A DNA stretch of 22,259 nt. It comes from Candidatus Woesearchaeota archaeon. GTDB lineage: Archaea; Nanobdellota; Nanobdellia; Woesearchaeales; JAGVYJ01. The notes beneath the pieces are model-generated. The model saw only the letters and a program-made list of their open reading frames with translations, was not told the DNA's origin and did not search any database. The first letter of the stretch is position 1; each line of letters starts with the position of its first letter. Made by a program: the position numbers and the translations under genes. The stretch covers positions 1 to 22,259 of the forward strand of contig JAGVYJ010000002.1 in the NCBI GenBank assembly GCA_018303315.1. The letters are read 5' to 3'. Of this stretch, positions 1-6,117 are shown piece after piece.

Positions 1-849
1 CTGGGAGAATGCGCTCAAAGCCCCGTATTGCACGATGGATGTTGCATTCGAGGTTACCTGTCCCTGGATGTTTGCCATTGCCTGGATTACCTTTTTCGGC
101 CCGGCTGCGTAGCCAAGCCTGAGCCCGGTCATGGCATAGCTTTTCGAGAAGCCATTTATCGTTATTGTCTTTTCAAAGGCCCTCCTGTCCAGGCTGCCAA
201 AGCTTACATGGCTCCCTTCGTAAATAATTTTTTCATAAATCTCGTCAGAAATCACCCAAAGCCCTTTGTCAGCAGCCAGCTCTGCCAGTGCTTTCATATT
301 TTTCTTGCTGATGACTGCGCCGCTCGGGTTGTTCGGGCTGTTTATGATGAGCAGTTTTGTCCTTCTGGTTATTGCCTTCTCTACACTGTCTGTATCCGGC
401 ATGAAATCCCTTGTCGGCACAAATACCGGCTTACCGTCGCAGAAAGCTACCATTTCAGGGTAGGAAGTCCAGTACGGCACAGGTATGAGCACTTCATCCC
501 CGGGATTGAGAAGGGCTGACATGGCGTTGAACAAAGCCTGTTTTGCGCCGGTGCTCACGATTACCTGTTCGGGAGAATAGTCAAGATTATTATCTGCCTT
601 CAGCTTATCAGCTATTGCCTGCCTTAATTCCGGAATTCCGGCAATAGGCACATATTTTGTTTTCCTGTCTGCAAGGGCCTGGGCAATGCTGTCCTTGATT
701 GCCTGGGGCACAGGGAAGTCAGGCTCCCCCAGGCCGAATCCTATGACCTGCCTGCCCCGGGCATTCAGCTCTTTCACTTTCTGCTGCACGGCAAATGTAG
801 CGCTCGGCTTAATCATCAAAGCCTTTTCAGAGATGTCCTGTCCGGCCAT
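1..849 (-). CDS. Class I/II PLP-dependent aminotransferase, aspartate/aromatic type (3' end cut by window)
   Basis: Reading the minus strand from an ATG at 849 gives 283 codons without a stop, so the gene runs off the left edge. Family members are near 385-400 residues, so roughly the last 100 are missing. Fold-type I motifs are clear: NSPNNPSG around residues 170-177, the cofactor-binding Asp in SDEIY (D202), and the PLP lysine in NGFSKSYAMTGLRLGY (K236). The family moves amino groups between aspartate or aromatic amino acids and 2-oxo acids in the cytoplasm. The SKSxAMTG form is typical of Thermus-like (I-beta) aspartate aminotransferases, several of which also use prephenate or aromatic substrates. 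The start lies 1 nt past the stop of the upstream dehydratase (TGA-C-ATG), so the two are probably co-transcribed. With TyrA and aro genes nearby, a role in Tyr/Phe synthesis is possible; exact substrate is not determinable. Confidence 0.93.
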   Translation of the reverse strand, partial: MAGQDISEKALMIKPSATFAVQQKVKELNARGRQVIGFGLGEPDFPVPQAIKDSIAQALADRKTKYVPIAGIPELRQAIADKLKADNNLDYSPEQVIVSTGAKQALFNAMSALLNPGDEVLIPVPYWTSYPEMVAFCDGKPVFVPTRDFMPDTDSVEKAITRRTKLLIINSPNNPSGAVISKKNMKALAELAADKGLWVISDEIYEKIIYEGSHVSFGSLDRRAFEKTITINGFSKSYAMTGLRLGYAAGPKKVIQAMANIQGQVTSNATSIVQYGALSAFSQ

Positions 850-850
850 G

Positions 851-1135
851 TCACATCTGACCCTTTATCCTGTCAATTTCCCCTGCAAGCATGAAATCCT
901 TTTTTGTAAGGCCGTTTTCAGAATGTGTGGAAAGGGAAATTTTAACCTTTCTGTATCTGATGTCTATGTCCGGGTGGTGGTCACTGGCTTCTGCCCTCTC
1001 AGCAATCTGGCTGACAAAAAGTATGGCATCAGCAAAGCTTGGGAATTCAAACATCTTGTATATTTCGCTGCCTTCCAGGTTCCAGCCTTCCAGCTTGTCC
1101 AGCATATCATTTATTGCTGCTATGCTGAGTTTCAT
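851..1135 (-). CDS. Pterin-4a-carbinolamine dehydratase (PCD/DCoH family)
   Basis: A 94-residue protein, the usual PCD length. The family signature is visible as E49-A-S-D-H53-H54-P55 followed by D-I-D-I-R-Y, with a second conserved stretch T-H71-S-E-N-G-L-T-K-K-D80. PCDs dehydrate 4a-hydroxytetrahydropterin formed by aromatic amino acid hydroxylases. In organisms without a hydroxylase they have been linked to molybdopterin or other pterin chemistry. The frame is open upstream to an ATG at 1210, but M26 at 1135 fits the family length and lies 27 nt from a TATA-like element (CCTTAAAAAGC on the minus strand, about 1157-1167). It is the first gene of a pair with the aminotransferase, 1 nt apart. 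No hydroxylase is in the window, so the physiological pterin substrate is open. Confidence 0.9.
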   Translation of the reverse strand: MKLSIAAINDMLDKLEGWNLEGSEIYKMFEFPSFADAILFVSQIAERAEASDHHPDIDIRYRKVKISLSTHSENGLTKKDFMLAGEIDRIKGQM

Positions 1136-1154
1136 GGCGCAGAAGAAAGAAGAA

Positions 1155-1192
1155 GTGCTTTTTAAGGTTTTGCAAACCTTTTTAACTGTGCT
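1155..1192. promoter_or_regulatory. Divergent promoter between PCD and NUDIX genes
   Basis: Two TATA-like elements face away from each other. CTTTTTAAGG around 1158-1167 reads on the minus strand as CCTTAAAAAG and is 27 nt from the PCD start at 1135. CCTTTTTAAC around 1178-1187 is about 29 nt before the NUDIX start at 1211. Both imply leaderless or near-leaderless transcripts. Confidence 0.6.
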
Positions 1193-1210
1193 GGTTTCAC
1201 AAAGCAACAT

Positions 1211-1648
1211 ATGGCTGAACGGTTCAAGATAATCCAGAAAGCGTTAGTTGAACGCGATGGCAAGCTCCTCCTTATCAGGAGGTCTGAGAATGATGCCATT
1301 TTTCCAGGCAAATGGGACCTGCCTGGCGGCACGGTTGAGTTCGGCGAAGGCCTGACTGATTCCATCAGACGGGAAGTCCTCGAGGAAACAGGGCTTCTGC
1401 CTGATGAGGTGAAGCAGCTGGGAACCTGCAGCTATGTCTACGATGGCAGGAGCCAGCAGTTCATAGTAATCGCATACCTTATTGAAAGCTATCATGGCAG
1501 GCTTGCCCTGAGCCATGAGCATTCCCAGCATGCCTGGCTCACCATGGAACAGACGCTCAATTATGACATCACAGAGACTTTGCGGCACATATTCTCAATG
1601 CTGGCAAGCAATAATCCTATTGAGACCACTTTATCGAGCAGCCAATAG
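1211..1648 (+). CDS. NUDIX hydrolase
   Basis: A 145-residue protein with a perfect NUDIX box, G-x5-E-x7-R-E-x2-E-E-x-G: G40, E46, R54-E55, E58-E59, G61. This is the Mg-binding catalytic helix that hydrolyses nucleoside diphosphates linked to another group. The preceding PGKWDLPGG (residues 32-40) is typical of MutT/ADP-ribose-type members. The ATG at 1211 is about 29 nt after a TATA-like box, consistent with a leaderless mRNA. The 3' end overlaps the convergent thioredoxin-fold gene by 32 nt. Substrate (8-oxo-dGTP, ADP-ribose, other) cannot be told from sequence. The last dozen or so residues look like a low-complexity tail. Confidence 0.93.
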   Translation: MAERFKIIQKALVERDGKLLLIRRSENDAIFPGKWDLPGGTVEFGEGLTDSIRREVLEETGLLPDEVKQLGTCSYVYDGRSQQFIVIAYLIESYHGRLALSHEHSQHAWLTMEQTLNYDITETLRHIFSMLASNNPIETTLSSSQ

Positions 1649-2156
1649 GCGGGCTGAACTGGACGCTTACCTCTTTCCCTGCCAGGATTTCCCGGACAGC
1701 ATCCCTCAGCTCCTGCTTTTTTGCCTGTGAGCTGTTTTTCCAGTTGTCATCTATCCTGCCGTTGTAGCGAAGAATCCGCCCTTTGTCGAAGACGAAAACA
1801 TGAGGGGTGCATTGGGCGCCGTATGCCTCTGCCACAGTCTGGTCCTTGTCGCGCAGGTAGGGGAAGTTGAATGCTTTCTGCTTTGCCCGTTCTTTCATCC
1901 TGTCAAAGCTGTCTTCAGGATAGTTGAGCTCGTCATTGGAATTTATGCATATCAGCTGCACTCCCTGCTGCCTGAAGTCATTCTGGAATTGGATAAGGCG
2001 CTGCTCATAGGCCTGCACGTAAGGGCAGTGGTTGCATGTGAACGCCACCACGAGCACAGGCATCCTTGCATAGGCAGCCAGGCTGTGCTCTCTGCCGTCC
2101 ACGCCCGGCAGGCTGAATTCCGGCGCCTTTGTTCCTGTCTCTAAAGGCTTTTTCAT
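1617..2156 (-). CDS. Thioredoxin-fold protein of the peroxiredoxin-like (PRX_like1) type
   Basis: A 179-residue cytoplasmic protein without signal peptide. It begins like AhpC/TSA and TlpA proteins (APEFSLPGVDG), then has a CxxC redox motif in TCNHCPYVQAY (C41, C44). It ends with PPIGCSIKW (about residues 170-177), a C-terminal signature I associate with the bacterial and archaeal 'thioredoxin family / PRX_like1' group. Expected role is thiol-disulfide exchange or peroxide reduction; partners are unknown. The start at 2156 is 27 nt from a TATA-like core inside the palindrome AGCTTTAAAAAGCT (2177-2190), so the mRNA is probably leaderless. It is divergent from the receiver-domain gene and convergent with NUDIX. 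Its CxxC is unrelated in context to the VKOR cluster downstream. Confidence 0.88.
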   Translation of the reverse strand: MKKPLETGTKAPEFSLPGVDGREHSLAAYARMPVLVVAFTCNHCPYVQAYEQRLIQFQNDFRQQGVQLICINSNDELNYPEDSFDRMKERAKQKAFNFPYLRDKDQTVAEAYGAQCTPHVFVFDKGRILRYNGRIDDNWKNSSQAKKQELRDAVREILAGKEVSVQFSPPIGCSIKWSQ

Positions 2157-2241
2157 AGTATCAGGTGAATACGCCCAGCTTTAAAAAGCTAAGGTAAAAA
2201 GTTTATATACGATGAGGGCTTACTATATACAGGCTTATTCA

Positions 2242-2607
2242 ATGGCCAAGTACGTGGTTGCTGCGGTAAAGGACCTATTTTTCCTGTCCAAGATACAGGC
2301 CACAGCCAATGCTATGAGCCTTTATGTCAGGTTTGTCAGCAACCAGGAAGAGCTTAAGAGCTCGCTTAATCATGCTAGGCCGCACGTTGTTATTTTCGAT
2401 CTCGAGCTTGAGGGCTCGGACCCTGTGGATATGATAAGGCAGATTAAGGGAAAGAAGGAGCTGAAAGACATCACAACAGTGGGATTTGCCCCGCACGTGA
2501 AAAGAGAACTCCGCAAGAAGGCAGGCATCGCCGGCTGTGATGTGGTACTTCCAAGGTCTGACTTCTCCCGCTCCCTGCCTGAAATCCTTTCAGGAAGGTT
2601 CAATTAA
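2242..2607 (+). CDS. Stand-alone degenerate response-regulator receiver domain
   Basis: A 121-residue protein made only of a CheY-like fold. VVIFDLELEG places the usual phospho-acceptor Asp at D53, and the segment GFAPHVKRELRKKAGIAGCDVVLPRSDF matches beta4-alpha4-beta5 of receivers in layout. The N-terminal acidic pair that binds Mg is not intact (VAAVKDLFF has one Asp), and the conserved beta5 Lys is replaced in LPRS. Phosphorylation is therefore doubtful, and a protein-interaction role is likely. The frame also has an ATG at 2212, but that sits only about 6 nt from a strong TATA (GTTTATATAC, 2201-2210). The ATG at 2242 gives a short leader and is preferred. No histidine kinase is in the window. 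Its 3' end overlaps the convergent oxidoreductase gene by 8 nt. Confidence 0.75.
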   Translation: MAKYVVAAVKDLFFLSKIQATANAMSLYVRFVSNQEELKSSLNHARPHVVIFDLELEGSDPVDMIRQIKGKKELKDITTVGFAPHVKRELRKKAGIAGCDVVLPRSDFSRSLPEILSGRFN

Positions 2608-3301
2608 ACTGCTCAAGCTTTATCCTGTCGTGAGTGGCGCCAAGGCGTGTTACCGTTTCAATCATCTTCTGGACCATTGGCGGAGGCCCGCAGATGTAGA
2701 AAAGAGGCTTTGAGAAATCCCTGACACGCTTCTTAATGAAATCATGGGTGATAAAGCCAGCACCTCCCTTCCACCCAGAGGGAGGGTTCTCCAGCACATA
2801 ATGTAAAGCGAGGTTGTCATTTGCTGAGGATAATTCATCAAGCTCTTCCTTGAAGATTATGTCCCGGAGAGTCTTGTTTGCATAGATAAGCTGAATCCTG
2901 ACATCCTGCTTCTGCTCCAGTATGTGCCTTATTATTGCCCGCATTGGGGCGATTCCTGAACCTCCTGCAATCAGAACCAAATCCCTGGCTGAGTTATCAA
3001 TGTATGTGAAAATTCCATGCGGCCCCTCTACTGTAACCGCATCATTGATTCTCGAGCTGAACAGGTGGGGAGCGAATTTTCCGTCCGGGGCCCTCTTTAC
3101 AGTAAATTCAACATCCTTAGGATTTGCAGGAGAGGATGAGAAGGAATATGCCCTTTTCACGAGCTGGCCTTCTATGGTAAGGCACAGCATGGCAAACTGG
3201 CCCGGGAGAAAATTAATTGGTTTGTCCAGCTTCACCCTGAACGTCTTTGTATTGGGCGTTTCATCCTTGATTCCTGTAATTATGCCCCTGGATTCGGCCA
3301 T
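2600..3301 (-). CDS. FAD/NAD(P)H oxidoreductase of the ferredoxin-NADP reductase superfamily
   Basis: About 233 residues with the two FNR domains in order: an FAD-binding beta-barrel with RAYSFSSSP, then a nucleotide-binding domain with GGSGIAPMRAIIR and CGPPPMV near the C terminus, ending in RIKLEQF. The family passes electrons between NAD(P)H and one-electron carriers such as ferredoxin. A ferredoxin gene lies just upstream on the same strand, an obvious candidate partner. The ATG at 3316 is also in frame, but the TATA-like GTTATAATAA (about 3322-3332) is only 12 nt from it and 27 nt from the ATG at 3301, so 3301 is chosen. There are no extra iron-sulfur or membrane segments, so this is a simple soluble reductase. 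Direction of electron flow and NADH versus NADPH preference are unknown. Confidence 0.9.
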   Translation of the reverse strand: MAESRGIITGIKDETPNTKTFRVKLDKPINFLPGQFAMLCLTIEGQLVKRAYSFSSSPANPKDVEFTVKRAPDGKFAPHLFSSRINDAVTVEGPHGIFTYIDNSARDLVLIAGGSGIAPMRAIIRHILEQKQDVRIQLIYANKTLRDIIFKEELDELSSANDNLALHYVLENPPSGWKGGAGFITHDFIKKRVRDFSKPLFYICGPPPMVQKMIETVTRLGATHDRIKLEQFN

Positions 3302-3346
3302 GGCATCTGAAGTCATTGCGTCATTATTATAACTTTCCCTCAGAAG

Positions 3347-3577
3347 TCAGATAATCTTTTTTCCAGTCTTTTTGTCAATGATGTGGATTACATTTACAGG
3401 GCAAACCTTGGCCGCTTCCATGTTGCAGTCATAGTCCTCGCCTTCATCAAATTCATCCTGGTGGAAATCTGCCTTGCCATCCTCGGCAGAAAGCTCCCAG
3501 TTCTTCGGGCAGACCGCTGTGCACGTCCCTGCCCCTATGCAGTTTTCCCGGTCATACTCAATCTTGTACTTGCCCAT
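3347..3577 (-). CDS. Small single-cluster ferredoxin, probably [3Fe-4S]
   Basis: A 76-residue acidic ferredoxin of the thermophile monocluster type. Ligand spacing is C13-I-G-A16-G-T-C19-T-A-V-C23-P, then C51 and C59-P-V. In the Pyrococcus furiosus ferredoxin the equivalents of C13, C19 and C59 plus an Asp (second position) hold the cluster, while the equivalents of C23 and C51 form a disulfide. Here the second ligand position is Ala, so only three Cys ligands remain, which suggests a [3Fe-4S] cluster or an open iron site. The start is about 25 nt from a strong TATA (CTTTATATAAGC on the minus strand, 3597-3608). The gene precedes the FNR-type reductase by 45 nt and is its likely redox partner. 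Confidence 0.92.
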   Translation of the reverse strand: MGKYKIEYDRENCIGAGTCTAVCPKNWELSAEDGKADFHQDEFDEGEDYDCNMEAAKVCPVNVIHIIDKKTGKKII

Positions 3578-3613
3578 GCTGAACCAGAAGATGAAGCTTA
3601 TATAAAGGGTTTT

Positions 3614-4099
3614 CTATGAGCGCCTGGCTTTCCGGAGCTTGGCTTTCTTCCTGGCTGGTTTTTTCGACGCAGCAATGTCAACCCTGTGCTGGATGGCTGA
3701 GTATTTGTCAGACCTCTTCCAGATTACAAAGCTGAGCAAAAGGATTAGGAAGAGCAGAAACTGGCTCAGCATGCAAAGGGGACAAATGGCATAGATGACA
3801 TAAATCTGCATGTAGCTCAGGTAAAGAGAATATAAGAAACCGGCCAGGGAGACTAATAAAAGCGCCCCAGCTGCCCTGCTGTCATGAAGGGTGAGGAAGA
3901 TGTAGGCCAGAGCAAACAGCAAAACATAAGCTACAAGCCCAAAAATGCTTGTAGGAATGCCCAGAATCAGTGAGGCATTCCCCTTGTTCACGACATTGCT
4001 GCCTTCTGTGTCAGGCGCATAATGAACCCAGGTCAGGTAGCCGGCATCAGCTGCACCGAACAGGCTGAGTAATAGTATAGCAAAAACTAATTTCCTCAT
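3614..4099 (-). CDS. VKOR-family membrane protein lacking the loop cysteines
   Basis: A 161-residue protein with four or five predicted transmembrane helices and a basic tail (KKPARKKAKLRKARR). The VKOR layout is clear: helix 1, a loop ending NVVNKGNASLILGIPTSIFG, further helices, and the quinone-side CxxC as C106-P-L-C109. Canonical VKORs have two more Cys in the first loop that relay disulfides to a thioredoxin partner. Here the loop (residues 26-43) has none, Ser34 standing near the usual Cys. It could still cycle its CxxC against quinone, but it cannot use the normal relay. It is the last gene of the ccdA-VKOR-Trx cluster, 9 nt after the lipoprotein stop, so co-expression is likely. Function is uncertain: a direct oxidase, a regulator, or a partner subunit of the complete VKOR. 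Confidence 0.85.
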   Translation of the reverse strand: MRKLVFAILLLSLFGAADAGYLTWVHYAPDTEGSNVVNKGNASLILGIPTSIFGLVAYVLLFALAYIFLTLHDSRAAGALLLVSLAGFLYSLYLSYMQIYVIYAICPLCMLSQFLLFLILLLSFVIWKRSDKYSAIQHRVDIAASKKPARKKAKLRKARRS

Positions 4100-4108
4100 T
4101 TCAGGCCA

Positions 4109-4486
4109 TCATGCCGTCGGCGTAGGCGCTGTGCAGCCGGATTTCTGTGCCAGGACCTCAAACGGCTGAACTCCCTCGAGCCTGCTGCCATCAGCAAACT
4201 CCCAGTCAGGATACTTATTGACATTCTTTGCCAGGCACAATTCAGGCTGCGGATTCTCCCCGCGGGCGTCACATTCGACATAGTTTATGTACTGGTAGGA
4301 GCTTCCAAACATCTTTTTCTGCTTGGCGCAGTTAGGGCACCAGAAAGCACCGTATTCCACAACTCCATTTTCAGTCAGGCACTTGGCGAAGCTGTCAACC
4401 TCCTCCCTGGGGTAAGATGTCTGGCTGCATGATGCAAGCACAAAAAAGGCAGCTATTAATCCGATAAACAAAATCGTTTTTTTCAT
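4109..4486 (-). CDS. Thioredoxin-fold lipoprotein, partner of VKOR
   Basis: A 125-residue secreted protein. Residues 1-20 form a lipoprotein-type signal (MKKTILFIGLIAAFFVLASC, lipobox Cys20). The domain then shows C36-LTENG, a thioredoxin active site AFW-C50-P-N-C53, YVEC72D, ELC84LAKN and the cis-Pro region KYPDW. This pattern matches, from memory, the thioredoxin domain fused to the C terminus of cyanobacterial and plant VKOR (LTO1), here as a free, anchored protein. It should receive disulfides from the four-Cys VKOR and pass them to secreted substrates. The frame is open to an ATG at 4522, but M13 at 4486 begins the signal peptide and follows AGAGGT with 7 nt spacing, an obvious ribosome binding site. 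It sits 19 nt after VKOR and 9 nt before the second VKOR-like gene. Confidence 0.9.
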   Translation of the reverse strand: MKKTILFIGLIAAFFVLASCSQTSYPREEVDSFAKCLTENGVVEYGAFWCPNCAKQKKMFGSSYQYINYVECDARGENPQPELCLAKNVNKYPDWEFADGSRLEGVQPFEVLAQKSGCTAPTPTA

Positions 4487-4505
4487 TTTTTTACCTCTTG
4501 CCGCG

Positions 4506-5039
4506 CTATTTTTTGCCGGCATACCTCAGGTTAATCCAGCTGATTATCAGCACGATTGTAAAAGTTGTTTTTGTGATGTCACAGTAAATGCAAAACGTCT
4601 GCATTATCACGAATTCTATGTATGTGAGGAAAAGGGCAAAAAACCATCCCAGCAGGTTAAGCCAGAACATGATCCTGATTAGCTGTCCATGTGCGAGCTT
4701 CTTCTTTCCCAGAATTAATGATTTGCCTTTCAGTATAAAGAGGGACAGAACTATGGTCACAGCGAAGCCAAGCAGGCCTATAAGGGAAACCGGCACAGGG
4801 AAGTTGACGTAGATTCCGAACATCTCCATCAGGATGCCGTCGATTTCAGAATATGGCCCTTTGTTGACAATGTTGCAGCCGCCGCCGAGGGCATCGCAGA
4901 AAGGGTCTTTTTCCTCGCTGTAATGCTGGAACATCAGATAGGACGAGAAGATTATGCCCAGAACGCTCAGTGCTATTATTAGCTTGAGATTCCTTGACAA
5001 ACCGTCTTTTTTTGTTGCTTGCCTTGTTTTCTTGCCCAT
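4506..5039 (-). CDS. VKOR family disulfide-forming oxidoreductase (all four Cys)
   Basis: A 177-residue membrane protein with four to five helices. It carries the complete VKOR Cys set: loop pair C48 and C55 in DPFCDALGGGCNIVNKG, and quinone-side CxxC C149-I-Y-C152. Prokaryotic VKORs replace DsbB: they take electrons from a thioredoxin-fold partner and hand them to quinone, making disulfides outside the cytoplasm. The next gene encodes such a thioredoxin-fold protein with a lipobox. The ATG at 5039 lies 1 nt after the ccdA stop (TAA-C-ATG), so translation is coupled. The N terminus (GKKTRQATKKDG) is basic and probably cytoplasmic. The 33-residue stretch between the loop Cys and helix 2 (YSEIDGILMEMFGIYVNFPVPVS) is slightly longer than in its paralog at 3614-4099. 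Confidence 0.92.
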   Translation of the reverse strand: MGKKTRQATKKDGLSRNLKLIIALSVLGIIFSSYLMFQHYSEEKDPFCDALGGGCNIVNKGPYSEIDGILMEMFGIYVNFPVPVSLIGLLGFAVTIVLSLFILKGKSLILGKKKLAHGQLIRIMFWLNLLGWFFALFLTYIEFVIMQTFCIYCDITKTTFTIVLIISWINLRYAGKK

Positions 5040-5040
5040 G

Positions 5041-5886
5041 TTAGACGCTAAGGCCGAATTTTATTACGCCTCTTGCATACAGGATAAGGAGTATGCCGAG
5101 GCAGACCATGACGAGGCCTATTGCCATCCTCATCCATTTCCTCTTGCTCTGCTTCCAGCCATGCACTGCCTTGGGGTTCACGCCGAAAAAGGCCAGAAGC
5201 ACTATGACTATGAGAGGAGTTACAAAAATCAGGTTATAAAGCATCAAAAGGCCGAAGACCTGGGCATTGAACCCTATCTTGGCGAGAAGTGCGGTTATTG
5301 CCAGGTAAGGGCCGCCTGTGCAGGGGAGTTCGACAGCTGCGACGAATATGCCAAGGAATATTGCGCCAGGAATTGAAGCGTTCTTGACATACTTCTTTAT
5401 TTGCTTAACCCGCTTTGTAGGTATATGCAGGGAAAGTCCCTTGCCGTAAAACCAGAAATCCTTTATTTCAAGAAGTCCAAGGAAAATAATAAGCCCACCC
5501 ACGATGAGACTTAACGGTTCTGCAATGTTAAGCTTCTGGATAAACCATAACAGGCCTAAACCAGCTGCCAGGTAGGTGATGTAAACTGAAAGGATATAGA
5601 TTATGCCAACCATGAGCATCTTTTTCTTGTTGGAAGAAAGTGTGAGCAGGGTTGTTATAAGAAGTATCAGCACTCCGATAGCGCAGGGATTGATGGAATC
5701 CACGGCCGCGGTTACCACCACCACAGGCAGTGCCGGAAGGGATATCCCCTGTACCGAGATAGGAGATTCGACATCTGCAACCTGGTAAGAAGTTATCGAG
5801 ATGTCCTGGATGGCTACGAAGACAGCCCCGACAATCAGCAGGGCCGTGACAGCCAGTGCAACCATTAGGCTTTCAGAATTAGGCAT
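5041..5886 (-). CDS. CcdA/DsbD-type transmembrane thiol electron transporter
   Basis: A 281-residue polytopic protein with about seven hydrophobic segments. The two family cysteines are present in their usual motifs: DSINPC68AIG and AVELPC189TGGPYLAI. CcdA/DsbD proteins carry electrons from cytoplasmic thioredoxin across the membrane to reduce disulfides outside. It lies upstream of a VKOR and a thioredoxin-fold lipoprotein with 1 nt spacing, so the cluster combines a reducing and an oxidising branch. The minus strand shows GTTAAATA at 5911-5918, centred 28 nt before the start, so the gene may have its own leaderless promoter in addition to read-through from the small ORF upstream. The first about 50 residues (one helix plus a polar stretch) precede the conserved core. 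Confidence 0.9.
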   Translation of the reverse strand: MPNSESLMVALAVTALLIVGAVFVAIQDISITSYQVADVESPISVQGISLPALPVVVVTAAVDSINPCAIGVLILLITTLLTLSSNKKKMLMVGIIYILSVYITYLAAGLGLLWFIQKLNIAEPLSLIVGGLIIFLGLLEIKDFWFYGKGLSLHIPTKRVKQIKKYVKNASIPGAIFLGIFVAAVELPCTGGPYLAITALLAKIGFNAQVFGLLMLYNLIFVTPLIVIVLLAFFGVNPKAVHGWKQSKRKWMRMAIGLVMVCLGILLILYARGVIKFGLSV

Positions 5887-5925
5887 TGACAGTCCTCAGT
5901 AAACGCATTGTATTTAACATGGCAT

Positions 5926-6018
5926 TCAGCAAAACTCGCAGACCTGTTTGGCCTTTTTCTTGTCCTTTTCTGATTTTTCGTTCTTTTTTTCCTTTTTGCC
6001 GAAGAGTGAACCAATCAT
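5926..6018 (-). CDS. 30-residue Lys-rich peptide ending in CxxC (small ORF)
   Basis: An ATG at 6018 on the minus strand opens a 30-codon frame ending TGA at 5926. The peptide starts MIGSLFGKK, has a Lys/Glu-rich middle, and ends KQVCEFC, so two Cys form a C-terminal CxxC. A good TATA (CTTTATAAATG on the minus strand, 6041-6051) is centred 28 nt upstream, the same spacing as other genes here, and AAGGA lies just before the ATG. It is 39 nt upstream of ccdA on the same strand. Such a peptide could be a thiol or metal carrier for the redox cluster, but that is inference; I do not recognise the family. A + strand frame across this region has no such support. Confidence 0.55.
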   Translation of the reverse strand: MIGSLFGKKEKKNEKSEKDKKKAKQVCEFC

Positions 6019-6117
6019 TCCTTTTTATACGGGCATTTGTCATTTATAAAGTTATTGGTTTAACAGTCGTTAAGTCGGCTTTAGCACAACCTTTTTATAC
6101 TGAAAAAGCCATCCTAT

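Noticed and set aside
1..519. + strand frame of 163 codons near the left edge
   Set aside because: It is antisense to the aminotransferase, whose PLP motifs settle the coding strand.
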